The translations under genes were made by a program, and so were the position numbers. Source: Apostichopus parvimensis (Eukaryota > Echinodermata > Holothuroidea > Aspidochirotida > Stichopodidae). Taken from it: a stretch of 29,468 bases of DNA. Each line of letters opens with the position of its first letter. Position 1 is the first letter of the stretch. The notes beneath the pieces are model-generated. The model did no database searches. It was not told the DNA's origin and saw nothing but the letters and a program-made list of their open reading frames with translations. Positions 11,218 through 21,295 of the stretch are shown here, in pieces. The stretch is from positions 120,137 to 149,604 of the forward strand of contig KN883994.1 in NCBI GenBank assembly GCA_000934455.1. Reading direction: 5' to 3'.

Positions 11218-11987
11218 CTGACACAATGGAAGAATAAAAGCATACTTTACTTAATAAACTCAGAATCACTTCCGTTTTACTCTTCCACATGCACTGTTAG
11301 TCATCAAACATTACAGTCTGTTATTACTCTCTCTCTTTTTGTCTGTAACTTGAGAATTTTTTGGACAATTCATTGAAAATCTAAAAAAGCACTTATTGAC
11401 TATTTTATTCCAGGTTAAATTTTTAATGTTAAGTTCTTCATCCCTGCTTTCCTCCATTTAAGAAAAAGTTAATAAAAGTACAAATGTTTTTGTTGACAGT
11501 CTTGTATCAAGGCAATTAAGGCCTTCTCACACGACTTTTACAATGTCAGTTAGCCAAAGAGGTATTCATTGGTCCAACTTTCCGTCTTTGTACTTATCAT
11601 GTCTTCTTTTTCTCTTTTTTCTTTTCTGCTTCTAGTTGTTTCTTTCATTCTACAAATTAAGACCCACTTTTGAACAAGTTGATGTTCTTGTTACTTCACA
11701 AATAAGATTTCTGAAGAAGGATGTTATGGCTTCAGGCAAAGTGGACCACTATGACATGTCTTTCTTCTAAAATGTAACAACTTGAGAGTAATTAAATAAC
11801 GAAGCTATTATATTCAATAACTAATAATTAAAAAACGAAGCTGACAATTTCTTAGGTCATCTGTTTTCAACGTCGACCGACAATTCTGCACTCATTCCCT
11901 TGTCCAATGACAACCAACCAATAACCTTTTATAATTATTTCTGAGTGACACTGCATCACACTGTGACCACCCAGCCGATCTACGTAC
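11218..11987 (-). other. Intron between E9 and E10
   Basis: A 770-bp AT-rich intron with GTACGT donor and TGTGTCAG acceptor. It carries the SINE-tail-related fragment near 11518-11585 and no other recognisable feature. Confidence 0.7.
11518..11585 (-). repeat. Fragment related to the SINE tail at 21018-21080
   Basis: AAGGCCTTCTCACACGACTT here matches AAGGCCTTCTCACACAACTT near 21020, and similarity continues weakly through CATTGGT. It is read as a shared 3' tail of an interspersed repeat, 5'-truncated in this copy. Confidence 0.6.
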
Positions 11988-12571
11988 CTCTGAGCCACAC
12001 TGTTACTCCTTAAGGCACCGTTGGTCGTTCCGTTCGATTGCTTGGTGACCGCCGTTCTGGAAGAGTCCGTCCTCCGCCTCTCGCTTAAAGGTTTACTGTT
12101 TGCCTCATTTGCAGCATTATTGTTCACCACTACTACAGCTTCTTTCACCACTGTCGTGCTAATAACTGGCATATTCTGTGGGTTATTGGGAGGGGTCCTC
12201 AGTGGGTCGTTACTTTGCCCATTATTGACTTGTCCATTGACCGATACGCTTGTTGGACCATTAGGTATGGAGCCATTGGGTGTGGTAACAGGGCCATTCA
12301 TGTGGACTGTTGGAGGTGCCGCAGAGGGGCTGTGTACACCGTTCACGTGCGGCTGTATGTGGTTCACAGCGTGAGGAGATAAATCGCCCCTACGAGGGGA
12401 TACCTCGCCCCTACGAGGGGATACCTCGCCCCTACGAGGGGATACCTCGCCCCTGTGAGGGGGTACTTCCACCCTTTGAGGTGATTTAGCTTCCTCCATT
12501 TCCTTCCGTAATCTTTCCTCTCGGGCTCTTCTCTTTTGGTCTTCGTAATTCGTTTTCTGTCTCATTAACTC
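11988..12571 (-). CDS. Exon E9, basic helix, coding tandem repeat, Asn/Ser/Thr-rich linker
   Basis: This is the largest exon (584 nt, about 194 codons), with acceptor TACCCGTTCAG|GAG and donor CAGAG|GTACGT. It opens with a highly charged helix (ELMRQKTNYEDQKRRAREER, then RKEMEEAK), followed by five seven-residue repeats of the RRGEVSP type. A long Asn/Pro/Ser/Thr/Val-rich linker follows, with a hydrophobic patch (VVKEAVVVV) and a basic Ser/Thr stretch (SERRRTDSSRT). It ends SNSVAQ plus two bases. Phase 0 at the start matches E8 and the two-base end matches E10. The frame stays open past the donor into the intron, but the GTACGT site and the downstream chain favour splicing. The composition fits a disordered, phosphoregulated scaffold. 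Confidence 0.88.
12374..12478 (-). repeat. Coding tandem repeat, 21 bp x 5, in E9
   Basis: Five head-to-tail 21-bp units encode seven residues each. On the minus strand they read QRVEVPP, HRGEVSP, RRGEVSP, RRGEVSP and RRGDLSP. The two middle copies are nearly identical in DNA, while the end copies have diverged, the usual pattern of a minisatellite growing and shrinking by slippage. Each of the last four units carries one Ser-Pro site next to basic and acidic residues. Every unit is a multiple of three, so copy changes keep the reading frame. Confidence 0.93.
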
Positions 12572-12744
12572 CTGAACGGGTAAAAAATTAAATACTAGAT
12601 TGTAAAATAGAAGGAAAAAGTGTTAGATTTTGTCAAAATTATTGACCTGCTGCTCATGGTTAATCACATGCACAGAGGATTTGGTAAAACTGTGAGAAAG
12701 AAAAAATACTCTTCTTTTCAGTTTCCCTGCAGTACCATCTAAAC

Positions 12745-12846
12745 CAGTGGTTCTCAAACTGTTTTAGACAACCGCCCCCCTTCGACCATCTCAAACTGTC
12801 CCTATGCCCCCTCCCCCTCCGACAAGGACCACTTTGAGAACCACTG
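12745..12846. mobile_element. hAT-type MITE with perfect 8-bp target duplication
   Basis: A 102-bp element with exact 14-bp terminal inverted repeats (CAGTGGTTCTCAAA and its complement), flanked on both sides by the identical 8-bp duplication ATCTAAAC (12737-12744 and 12847-12854). CAGTGGTTCTCAAA-type ends with 8-bp duplications are characteristic of hAT transposons. The interior is C-rich and has no coding capacity, so it would need a hAT transposase supplied from elsewhere. It lies about 170 bases before the E9 acceptor, inside the intron. The intact duplication suggests a fairly recent insertion. Confidence 0.92.
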
Positions 12847-12906
12847 ATCTAAACTGTACCAGTATAACACTTGAATATCTGTTCTTTTCAAAGACCCTCT
12901 TTAACA

Positions 12907-12921
12907 CCCCCCCCCCCCCCC
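12907..12921 (+). repeat. Poly-C tract (15 C)
   Basis: An uninterrupted C run close to the hAT MITE; on the transcribed strand of the gene it reads as poly-G. Confidence 0.9.
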
Positions 12922-15678
12922 TCCCCAACTTCACTCCTACACCTTTAATACCAACTCCTTTCCCACAAAAATTTTGTTCAAATTGACTTATATCCGTAAA
13001 AGAAGTCCCTATATGAAAACATTCGGGCGAAAATATTCAAGTCTGGAAAAAAAAAAATTATGCCCTTTCTTAAACTATTTGTATTCATGTTTAGTTTTAA
13101 AAACCTGTATACAGTATGGCTTTATCTAATACATGGTGACACTCTACAGCATTTTAACTTTGGGAACACTCTTGCTTATATCTTTGGAGGGATCAGGAGA
13201 GGGACAAACAGTACATCGGTGGGGGGTGTAGGGTTAACATTCGGAAAATGACAAAGGTTGAATCTAGATGCCAAACAAAAACAGACAGGACTTGAAGACA
13301 GGTCTTCAAAACAATGTTCCACTATTTTGAATTGGGCGAAATGAATGTGGATTTTAAATGCATTACAGATCACAAGATGGAGCAAACGTGTCGTCCTAAA
13401 TTGACAAAAAAACAACAAAATCATCGGGGTCACATTTGTAAACTGTGTGCTCTCTTCTGAGAAAGGAAAAAAGATCGGAAGTTGCACGGTGGATGGGCAA
13501 ACAGACGGTGACATTTAACTCTTGTTTTGTTTTTAAGTTCTAAGTTTGGTTTATATCATCCGATCCTCAAAATTACTGACTGCCTTGTTCTTGTTTTTCA
13601 CTTGTGCCAAAATTTTGTATTCAGGAGTGTTAAATTTTCAGTAAAGTTTGACAGAAACTACAGAAAAAGAAAGAAAAATCTGAATCCATATGACACCTAA
13701 TGGTACTAAAAACTTTCAAATGTTAGTTTGTTTAGAACAAAAACTGCTTCCCTATTAAACTGATCACATCTGTTTTAGCAGTTATATAAACGACACCTAG
13801 CATGATATACATAGACAGCAGTCAAGACTCAAGCAATCTGGCTCGTAGGTTACACTTCACTTCAGGCGGAAAGACGGTATGTATCTCATTTAGAATTCAT
13901 GAGGAACTTTCCCATTTTCTAATTAACGATTCTCTTGTCACGAAAGAATGTAAACAGACGCATCGTCATATGATGTGAGACTCGACATAGAAACCTTGAA
14001 ATCTTAAACGAGGGGTAAATGATTTAGTAAAACAAAGCATCACCATGGTGATGTAAACTCCAAAGAGTAAAAGGTGAGATGCGGTTATGGCACGGAGGTC
14101 TAAGCAGGCGTGTGAGTAACGAAGAGATGAATAAGAGATGACGTTAAGCGTTGACAACATTCTCATGCCAAAAAGAGCAAACCACCCTCATCTATGCATC
14201 TATGCAATGGCAAGACACACCTCTCAGGCAGGACAAAACACATGCTGTACCTAATATTCAACTGCACTGCTTGAAACAGGGCACTACACAAGAAAATGGG
14301 CATTGAATACGACGGGATGTGGACTAGACTGTAAAACTGAGATGGGCATTGTTACTTAAGAAGGATGGAAAGAGGCATTGCTAATATGTTTGTTGATGAA
14401 TACATATAATGGATATGATGCCACAGTCTAGATGAATGTGGGAATCATATTTGTAAAACTAGAAATGGACATGGCGAAAAATGGCTATTTATGAAGACAT
14501 ACAAGCCTAGGTAGAATCGAATGGGTACCATACTTGTGAAGTCTGAAGGCACCACAAAAAAAGGATAAGAACTCTTTCAACCAATAAGGCAGGGAATTGG
14601 AACAGGCACCTGAGGAATTCATGCTAACGTTTCCGGAAAGTTTTGATAGATAAGTTTGGAAACCCAGTCAAGATATATATACATACATATATATATCCCA
14701 AAAGCTATGAGAGTATTAACATTTCATATCTGCTGTTAAAATAAATAGCCAAATTATGCAACACAAAAAAAACTCCACAAAATAACTCCATTAAGCAATA
14801 AAATTATTACTAAAATTAATTCTCATCTCCTTTTTCCTCAATTTCTACCATAATTTCCAACAAATGTTACAAAACAGGGTCAGCAAGTTAGTAAGACTAG
14901 GATAGAACCATGACCATAATTTTCTTTATATAATTTGACTTATTTAACATTATTTTTACATTATTTTACTTACATCACAAAGACAAACATGACTTAACAT
15001 ATTGTACTAGTTACTAACACATGGTTAGTGTGCAATATGTACTAAAACTAACAAACTAAAACTAGGTTTCAATTAATAAGCCTATATCTACAAAGTTATA
15101 CAGGAAGTGAAAAGTGAAAGATGTGTTTTCTTCACTTAACGTAACAATATTTTGTCAATGGCATTTGATGACTTTTCAAAATCATCTATACCAAATTTTC
15201 CCTGCTTGCTGGGATTCCTTGTACTTCCTTATGTTTTGGTTCTATTACTTTCCGTTAGGCGGAAACACAGTTCCATGGTACCAGCAAAGAGAGACAAAAT
15301 GCTTTTGTCATTTCCATGATTTTTTCAGCACATCAGCATATTATGCTGATATTTTTTTTCCAAAACTTGACGCCCTTTAAAGGGGGTTATTTCTGATCTT
15401 TATTTTAGTTTTGAAAATCTGGCTTCACTTATCTCTTTGATTTTGACTAGCTTGAAATGTCAAAAGCTTGTGAAGAAAACAAATTCAGATTTCACTTCCC
15501 TTCCACCTAACATTAATATTCTAACTGACTAAAAGTTAAATTAAACGAGTAGTAAAGCTAGGTCATGAATATTCATAAAAATCCCTTTACATGCACCAAG
15601 AGGCATATATATGCAACTCAAACCTGCAACAACATTTTCAAATGCAAAAAGGGTAGAAAACAAACTTCCACTCAAAAC

Positions 15679-15771
15679 ATGAGCGAAATACCAAAGGACC
15701 CCTCCAATTATGAATACCCCGACAACCTGTACAAAGATGTAGCAGTGAAAATGGTGGACAAAGCTGGGTAA
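15679..15771 (+). CDS. Small plus-strand ORF inside the E8-E9 intron, possible nested exon
   Basis: From ATG at 15679 the frame reads MSEIPKDPSNYEYPDNLYKD and continues for ten more residues ending VDKAG, then TAA. Codon use is mixed with many C-ending codons, unlike the surrounding AT-rich intron, and -3 is A. The sequence AAAGCTGG|GTAAAA at the end is donor-like, so this may be the first coding exon of a gene nested on the opposite strand. It could also be a fragment of a processed copy. No continuing plus-strand exon was found. I do not recognise the protein. Confidence 0.35.
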   Translation: MSEIPKDPSNYEYPDNLYKDVAVKMVDKAG

Positions 15772-16129
15772 AATTGCTTTAAAATACGTTTAAATTATCA
15801 GAATGACTAGATAATATGACTGCAGTGAGATAGAATAGCCAGTAGAACAGGAAAATAGCATAGGGATAATATCATGTTTAGAATAATGTTGGAATACAAA
15901 TGACTTTGGTTATCGTAATGCTATATATGCACTTGACCAGCAAACTTGGCATTAAAAGACAGATACATGGGTGATAAAATGTTCAGAAACTGAGTTTAGA
16001 TCATATTTCAGGAGTTCTAACATAGCTTTTTGGATTTCATTCGGCAATTTGTTTTACCAAAATCCCACCCTGTATTATTACTCAAAATGAGATTGCAACT
16101 GATCACAGTAAGATGTCTTTGAGAATATT

Positions 16130-16296
16130 TCAGAATATTTCACCAAATGAAGGTTCATGAGGGAAATAATTAATTCCATACTCAACATTTTTCATTTTAT
16201 CTATTTGGGGGTAGTTAGTTACAACATAATCTGATTCGACCTGACCAACTACAGTAGTTGCCAGCTGGACGACCTCAACGGCTGATATTGGTTGTT
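16130..16296 (-). CDS. Open minus-strand segment after a splice acceptor, unexplained
   Basis: After a good acceptor (ACAAAATTTCTTTTAG|AA) the only open frame reads about 54 codons, starting QPISAVEVVQLATTVVGQ and ending SFGEIF before TGA. A donor-like CAG|GTCGAA at 16235-16241 would end a 56-nt exon. The start phase (two bases) does not match E8, which ends on a whole codon, so it does not join the main gene directly. The peptide looks protein-like. It may be a remnant of another gene, an alternative exon with an unseen partner, or chance. Confidence 0.3.
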
Positions 16297-16761
16297 CTAA
16301 AAGAAATTTTGTGAACTCGGACAACAATTAAAAATTTGCCTTGCTCATTTCTGTATGAAACTATTTCCCGAAGTTGAGATCAAACCTGTTCTTTTCACAT
16401 AAGGTCACCTCATTTCTCAAACCCTAAGAAAGTGAACATGGCTTGTAGTACCTGAAAACAAATATTGTTTTCAACATTTCCCTCGTTTCTTTTTTTGGAG
16501 GGGGGTGTCCAACATTTTCACTGCCAATCAATGACACATGACGGTAGGTTAAACGATCAATCGTCACCACCCAATAAAATGATTCCTTATGAATATTCAT
16601 GACTACATCACTTGCCTTTTGACTCTAAGAGAGCATAGCAACAGCATAGCTTCATGTGACGGAGCAGCGTTATGACATCAGCATTATTTTGTGCACGGCA
16701 TTCAAATCGAGGGGGGTGCACGATAGATTGAAATGATACATACTTCGTTATTTCTGTTCAC

Positions 16762-17037
16762 CTTTGTAAACGGATCCACGTCGCTCGTGGGTGTGGTGAT
16801 GGGCGTCGGCCTGGGGGTGACCGTAGGCGACTGCACCGGCGTGGGCTCGTTCTCGGAGGTCCTCTCCTCGATCCCGGCTGCGGTGGCGGGGGCGTCGATG
16901 AAGGTGATGCTCTCCGACGGCTGGTAACTCCTGGAATCTATAATCTTCTGCTGCCAATCGCCTCGTTGCTGTCTGTGTTCTTTCTGTTGTGAAGCTCTCT
17001 CTGCTAACTGTCTGGCCTCCTCGTCCTCATTGCTAGC
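16762..17037 (-). CDS. Exon E8, coiled-coil start and Pro/Thr-rich tail
   Basis: This is a 276-nt exon of exactly 92 codons, with acceptor TGATCTAG|GCTAGC and donor ACAAAG|GTGAAC. Residues 4-35 (from NEDEEARQLAERASQQKE) are charged and Gln-rich and probably form a coiled coil. Residues about 43-49 read SITFIDA. The last third is Thr/Pro-rich (TPRPTPITTPT) and ends DVDPFTK; DPF is a known AP2 alpha-ear motif, but a single copy proves nothing. The exon is much more GC- and CpG-rich than its introns, with many G/C third positions. The plus-strand ORF here is a shadow. Because it is phase 0 at both ends, it could be skipped cleanly. Confidence 0.85.
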
Positions 17038-17848
17038 CTAGATCAGTGCAAGAAATAAATGTAGAGGTTTTATCAAAGTATTGACAGAGGATGACAAACT
17101 TAATGATATATTGTTGTGACAGTTCGTTCAGACAGACATCACCTTACTGATTTTTGAAGATTCAATAATCCCAATATGGCTAGTTTTCCCTCAAAGCTGA
17201 AATGGCCAAAAAATTTCCCCTTTGGTCGTCTTGAAATGTTTGCAGAGCCTTCTTTAACTTTGCACTAAATTTCACGACCTGGAGGCTGTGCAGCCACTAC
17301 CCGTAGTGAGGTCGAGGTCAATGGTCCGCTGACTGAGGTCATGGGTAGGCATACATTACTGAACGACTACTGATACCAATTCAGTATCAAGGAAGGTTGC
17401 AGAATGTTGGATAAGTCTTTCACACCCCCCCCCCCTCTCCCTTGAGGAACAAAGATCATGGAAAGTGAGGTTTATATTTACACAATTGTCCTGCAGTACC
17501 ATACAGTAGGCAATGATGATCACTTGTCACCTTATATGTACCTGGAATCTATCTCTGTTACCTCCCACCCCCACCCACGCACCCCCACCCCTCACCACCA
17601 CTTCCTCTCTCATTTCAGACATTCATGAAAACCTTAGGGCAATTAAGGTCTTTTGTTCTTATCCTGAGTGAGTATAGTATTCACAGTTGGACATTGGGCC
17701 AATAAGGAGCATGCGGGGGGGGGGGGTAAAATGCAAATGGCCCACACGGGATGAAAACCCACAAAGAAACAAGTTATCTACGATCAGGAAAAGAAGCGAA
17801 TGTGCACAAACATGTCGCTGTGATTCACCCCCTCGTATAATATCATAC
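17038..17848 (-). other. Intron between E7 and E8
   Basis: 811 bp with C and G runs (17425-17435, 17715-17726), a pyrimidine/ACC-rich patch near 17560-17610 and a cluster of AGGTCA-like half-sites at 17309-17341. Confidence 0.75.
17309..17341 (+). promoter_or_regulatory. Cluster of nuclear-receptor-like half-sites
   Basis: AGGTCG (17309-17314) directly abuts AGGTCA (17315-17320), and a second AGGTCA lies at 17336-17341. AGGTCA is the half-site of many nuclear receptors. Three hits within 33 bases in an intron is suggestive only; short motifs of this kind also arise by chance. Confidence 0.25.
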
Positions 17849-17960
17849 CTCTGACGATGACCACCTCTTGTCCCCTTCAATGTACCCCGAGTCTGCCCCT
17901 GACATCCCCCTCCTCAATTCGCCCATTCTGTCTTGTATGTACGTCAGCTCATCTGCCATG
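17849..17960 (-). CDS. Exon E7, start of a helical region
   Basis: The acceptor is GTTCCTCCAG|C and the donor TCAGAG|GTATGA. After one base that completes a Ser codon it encodes 37 residues starting MADELTYIQDRMGELRRG and ending DKRWSSSE. The first half looks like an amphipathic helix; the second is Gly/Ser/acidic. The in-frame Met right after the acceptor could serve as an internal start if a transcript began here, but the split codon and in-phase E6 argue for an internal exon. The donor ends on a whole codon and joins E8 in phase 0. No family match is recalled. Confidence 0.8.
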
Positions 17961-18887
17961 CTGGAGGAACAGAATCAAAGAGGGAAAGTGCATAATCCAC
18001 AAACTGAGGATGAGTTTTCTCAAGAGGATGGACTCGATAAAAATAAAACAGCAAAGAAAATACCCTCCCCCCCAAATAATATAAAACCTATGACCTTCTC
18101 CTTGCTAATTGAAAGTTGTTGTGTAGGAACCTGATTTCCTCAGGGATGTCAAAACATTGGGAAGCAACTAGTTAACATGAAAATGCTTTTATTAAACTAT
18201 GCCAATAGACCTAATCAGAAATTAATTTAGGTTTCAAAATTCCTAACAACCACCACTTAAGTCCCACTGATGGTTAAAATGGAGGATTTAAAGCAGTACC
18301 CTGATCTCGAAATGAAGACTAGCAATTTCCCATCCAAAGTTACTAAACCAATTGTGAATTGACAAACGCTTATAACTTCCTTGCTTTAATCTTGCTCTGA
18401 GCAAGTTATAATCTACGGAAGCTCTAAGTTAACCATTTAAATAATGAGGGATTTATCTCAGTTACAATCCTCTATTTTATCATTGTACAGTATCACTTTA
18501 GACAAAAGTTACAGAAGACTTTCAAATGACCGCAGACGCCACCATCTGCCGTAAAAAATAAATAAATAAATAAAAAAAAGCCGATGTGATGAATTTGACC
18601 TCATCAAGTTTGTTAAGTATGAAGTAAGTATCACAGCAAGTAAATAAATTGGCAAAACAAATCCTGAAAGCAAACATCTCCGATAAATATAAAATATTTT
18701 AAAAAATGTTAAAAACATAAGCTGTTATAGAAATTCAAAATACTATTTACATGTGCAAAAGCAAAAAGATAATGGATCTTTGTCATAGAGCAACGAGACA
18801 GAAGAACATTTACCACAAGAAAAGATAAAAACAAAGCAAAATAAAATCCCAAAAGGCATTCAACATTTGTGGATATTCATTTCCCAC

Positions 18888-18923
18888 CTGTTGGCAATCC
18901 TCTCCTCAACCTTTGTGCAATAC
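18888..18923 (-). CDS. Candidate 36-nt cassette exon between E6 and E7
   Basis: The donor AACAG|GTGGGA and an acceptor GGTATTAG|G enclose 36 nt that begin with the third base and end with the second base of a codon, as E6 and E7 require. The in-frame peptide is YCTKVEERIAN. The acceptor has a poor pyrimidine tract, and a second AG inside would change phase, so this is a weak call. Confidence 0.25.
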
Positions 18924-20340
18924 CTAATACCGTCTCAATATACTATAACATACACCTTTATCAAACCTTGCCGTATTTCCCAAGTCTAGCAAGAATATTT
19001 TTGGCTTATTAATTCTGCTAATTAATTGTGCACATAATTAAAAGCACTGTTCTGTTTCTGTTCTGCCACCAATTGGAAAATGATGTCTCCTGGAGCTGTG
19101 AAATTTTGAAGAATTTCAAGAAGACAGAAGTTTTGTCGTATATTATAGCACCCAACGTGTACTTTCCTTTTAAATATACCGCAGGTTTCGGGCAGTGCAA
19201 AGTGACAATTGTGATGAAGATCATGAATATACAAATATAATGTACAAACTGGAATAGAGAGGAAGACACAGAAACAGGTCAAACAGCAACCTTGTTACCA
19301 AAAAAAACCCTAAAAAAAACCCAAACTATGGCAACTGCAGCAATTTAATAGAAGGCAATTTGGGTAAAACGTTTTAATCAGCACTCAGGATGCACCCACA
19401 TAAAAGGAAAAGAAATAACTCGTTTGGATTATCTTTCATTGAAAAGAGGTTGCATAAGTGGGCATAAAATATCAATTTGGGGCACCAGACGAAACAGACA
19501 CAAATTGTAAATTGGGTAACATGCGCCCCCCCAAAAAAAAAAATTGGGCCCACCCAATGTGTTGTATAAACAACACTCTTGTGGGAATTAACAAACTCAC
19601 AGATTATTGTTTAAAAATTTGTATGAATTCTCATGGAAGGACTTGTCACTGCAAGCTTTAGTGTAATGTTGTGCAAAAGTGTAATGTAACAGTTATGTTC
19701 ACACATTCATACAGCAACGACTATGCATGCTCTTGAAAATTGTAAACACTGTACATCAAACTGATATATATATATGTAGGCAAATCACTACAAAACATTT
19801 ACAAATTGTTATAAAACAGAGGCCCTCAGACTCGTCGTCGAGTTGGTTAACCAAAATATCCTAACACTGACAGCAAGCAACCCACTTCCCTGACAACCTC
19901 ACCACTAGTGTGTTTATTATAGTAAAGCATCCTGACTACTCTTTGGGGAATCTTCAAACCATCAAACCCCAAGTGTCTATTAAAACTAATCAAGGGAAGT
20001 AAGTCATCTAATCCTCTAAGTCATCTAATCTTTTCTCCTCTCCTCTCCCTGCCCACCCCACTTTTTTCTTTCCCATCTTTTCATCCAAAAGTGCATACAT
20101 TGTATATTATCAGTAATTGCACACCCTTCGAAAATTAAGAATATTAACAGTTCCCACTTTTGGCAGACTTTGAGGTTTTTTGTCCCTCCCTTAAATCCCA
20201 TTCTTTTTTTGTTGTATTTCACACAGTAACTGTTCCTGTATCGATTCTTGCCATCATCTCATGCAAAAAAACCATTCTTACGAGTATGCAAATAAGCAAC
20301 GGACCACGATCGAGCGGATCAACGACTAAATGGCGGGAAT

Positions 20341-20407
20341 CACACAAATAGAGTTATGGGGAACACATGGAGAAGGTTATGAGGAACACACAAATAGGGT
20401 TATGTGA
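20341..20407. repeat. Tandem repeat, ~22 bp x 3, at the E6 donor
   Basis: Three imperfect units of the form CACACAAATAGAGTTATGGGGAA follow each other and end within a few bases of the E6 5' splice site (20405-20410). Units one and three are the most alike. Confidence 0.7.
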
Positions 20408-20410
20408 TAC

Positions 20411-20554
20411 CTAGCGATAGAACCCTTTTCTGGAGGAGACCCAGGAGGGTAGAACAGACTGTTCTGTTCTGAAGTAATTTCGGGGAAAGTACGAGATTTC
20501 ACTGTGAGTGATGGAGGACCCTCCGAGGGCGGTTTGATGAATAGCCAGTTTGGT
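20411..20554 (-). CDS. Exon E6, Pro/Ser-rich segment
   Basis: The acceptor has a long pyrimidine tract ending CTACTTCAAG|A, and the donor is GCTAG|GTATCA. The 144-nt exon is symmetric (third base to second base) and reads about 47 residues beginning PNWLFIKPPSEGPPSL and ending YPPGSPPEKGSIA. It is rich in Pro, Ser and Glu and probably disordered; PPSEGPPS and PPGSPPE are possible SH3/WW or proline-directed kinase targets. The intron side of the donor is filled by a three-unit tandem repeat (20341-20407). The frame runs from E5 into E7 with a Ser codon split across the junction (AG|C). Confidence 0.75.
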   Translation of the reverse strand, partial: TKLAIHQTALGGSSITHSEISYFPRNYFRTEQSVLPSWVSSRKGFYR

Positions 20555-21017
20555 CTTGAAGTAGAATGCAGAATATGAATTAGAAAGAGAAGGAAGAGAA
20601 AAAAAAATTGAAAGAAAGACTAGAAAAACCAAAAAGTATATGTAATACTGGGAATGGTTTCTAGATGTGAATTATTACAGCGAAAGGAGAAAAAAAAGGG
20701 CAAAAGTTGTAAAAGTTATGACTCGACAGCATGAATCTGCATACTGACATACAAACACAAACACATCCATTGTGCAAACAGATGTCAGCATGAATTTGAT
20801 AAATAGCCACAAAAAAAAAAAAAAACTTATTTTACATTTAGAACCCCTTCAGAGTTACCCAATTTGTTATTTTTGTAGAAGGTATCAATCTACACCTCTG
20901 AAACTGGTAATAGTCAATAAAAAATATTAAAAAGTCTCAAAACTAAAAAACTAAAAATAAGAAGCAGGTAAATGAACCAAAAAGCAGGAAAAAATCTTGA
21001 AGTCTATTGCAAGTTCC

Positions 21018-21295
21018 AAGGCCTTCTCACACAACTTTACAACACTTAGCCCACTGATCATTGGTAACTTGTCATACCCACACACCTGAGTGTGCACAAT
21101 TCAAACATTCGCTCCCAGTCACAACATATTTTACAAGTTACCCCACAGCTCTCCATTTATTCACCTGGGTAAAGTGTGGCAGTGGAGAAGAAGTGCCGTG
21201 CCCAAGGACACAACGTATTGATCTGGCCAGTACTCACACCTACCAACCTTTAGATCGCCTATTCACTGCCAATAACCGCTTGACCACTCTCGTGA
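21018..21295 (-). mobile_element. tRNA-headed SINE with a TGTGTCCTTGGGC core
   Basis: Read on the minus strand, a tRNA-like head starts near 21295 with a clear A box (TGGTCAAGCGG, 21276-21286) and a degenerate B box about 50 bases later. It is followed by TTGTGTCCTTGGGCACGGCAC, then CACCCAGGTGAATAAATGG-like sequence and a tail ending AGTTGTGTGAGAAGGCCTT. As I recall, this core resembles the conserved central domain of SINEs shared by many marine invertebrates (possibly the Nin-DC group); I cannot confirm the family. The tail also appears at 11518-11585. Confidence 0.65.

Larger units (their letters stand above)
12572..16761 (-). other. Intron between E8 and E9
   Basis: About 4.2 kb. It contains the hAT-type MITE (12745-12846), a 15-base C run (12907-12921), a TA-rich patch near 14670-14700, a plus-strand coding-looking ORF (15679-15771) and a minus-strand open segment (16130-16296). 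None of these fits the E8-E9 phase. Confidence 0.65.
17961..20410 (-). other. Intron between E6 and E7
   Basis: About 2.45 kb, AT-rich. It contains an ATAA run (18551-18570), short TA runs, a candidate 36-nt cassette exon (18888-18923) and the tandem repeat next to the E6 donor. Confidence 0.65.

Noticed and set aside
12021-12374. Plus-strand 117-residue ORF opposite E9
   Set aside because: Shadow of the minus-strand coding exon; the minus frame has splice sites and in-phase neighbours, the plus frame has neither.
16407-16449. Open piece after the excellent acceptor ATTTGTTTTCAG (VLQAMFTFLGFEK, then stop)
   Set aside because: Could be an alternative terminal exon after E8, but it is only 13 codons with no poly(A) signal seen; too weak to annotate.
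16733-16957. ORFs on both strands over E8 (a Gly/Val-rich plus ORF and a His/Arg-rich minus ORF)
   Set aside because: Both are out-of-frame readings of the GC-rich exon E8, whose frame is fixed by E7 and E9.
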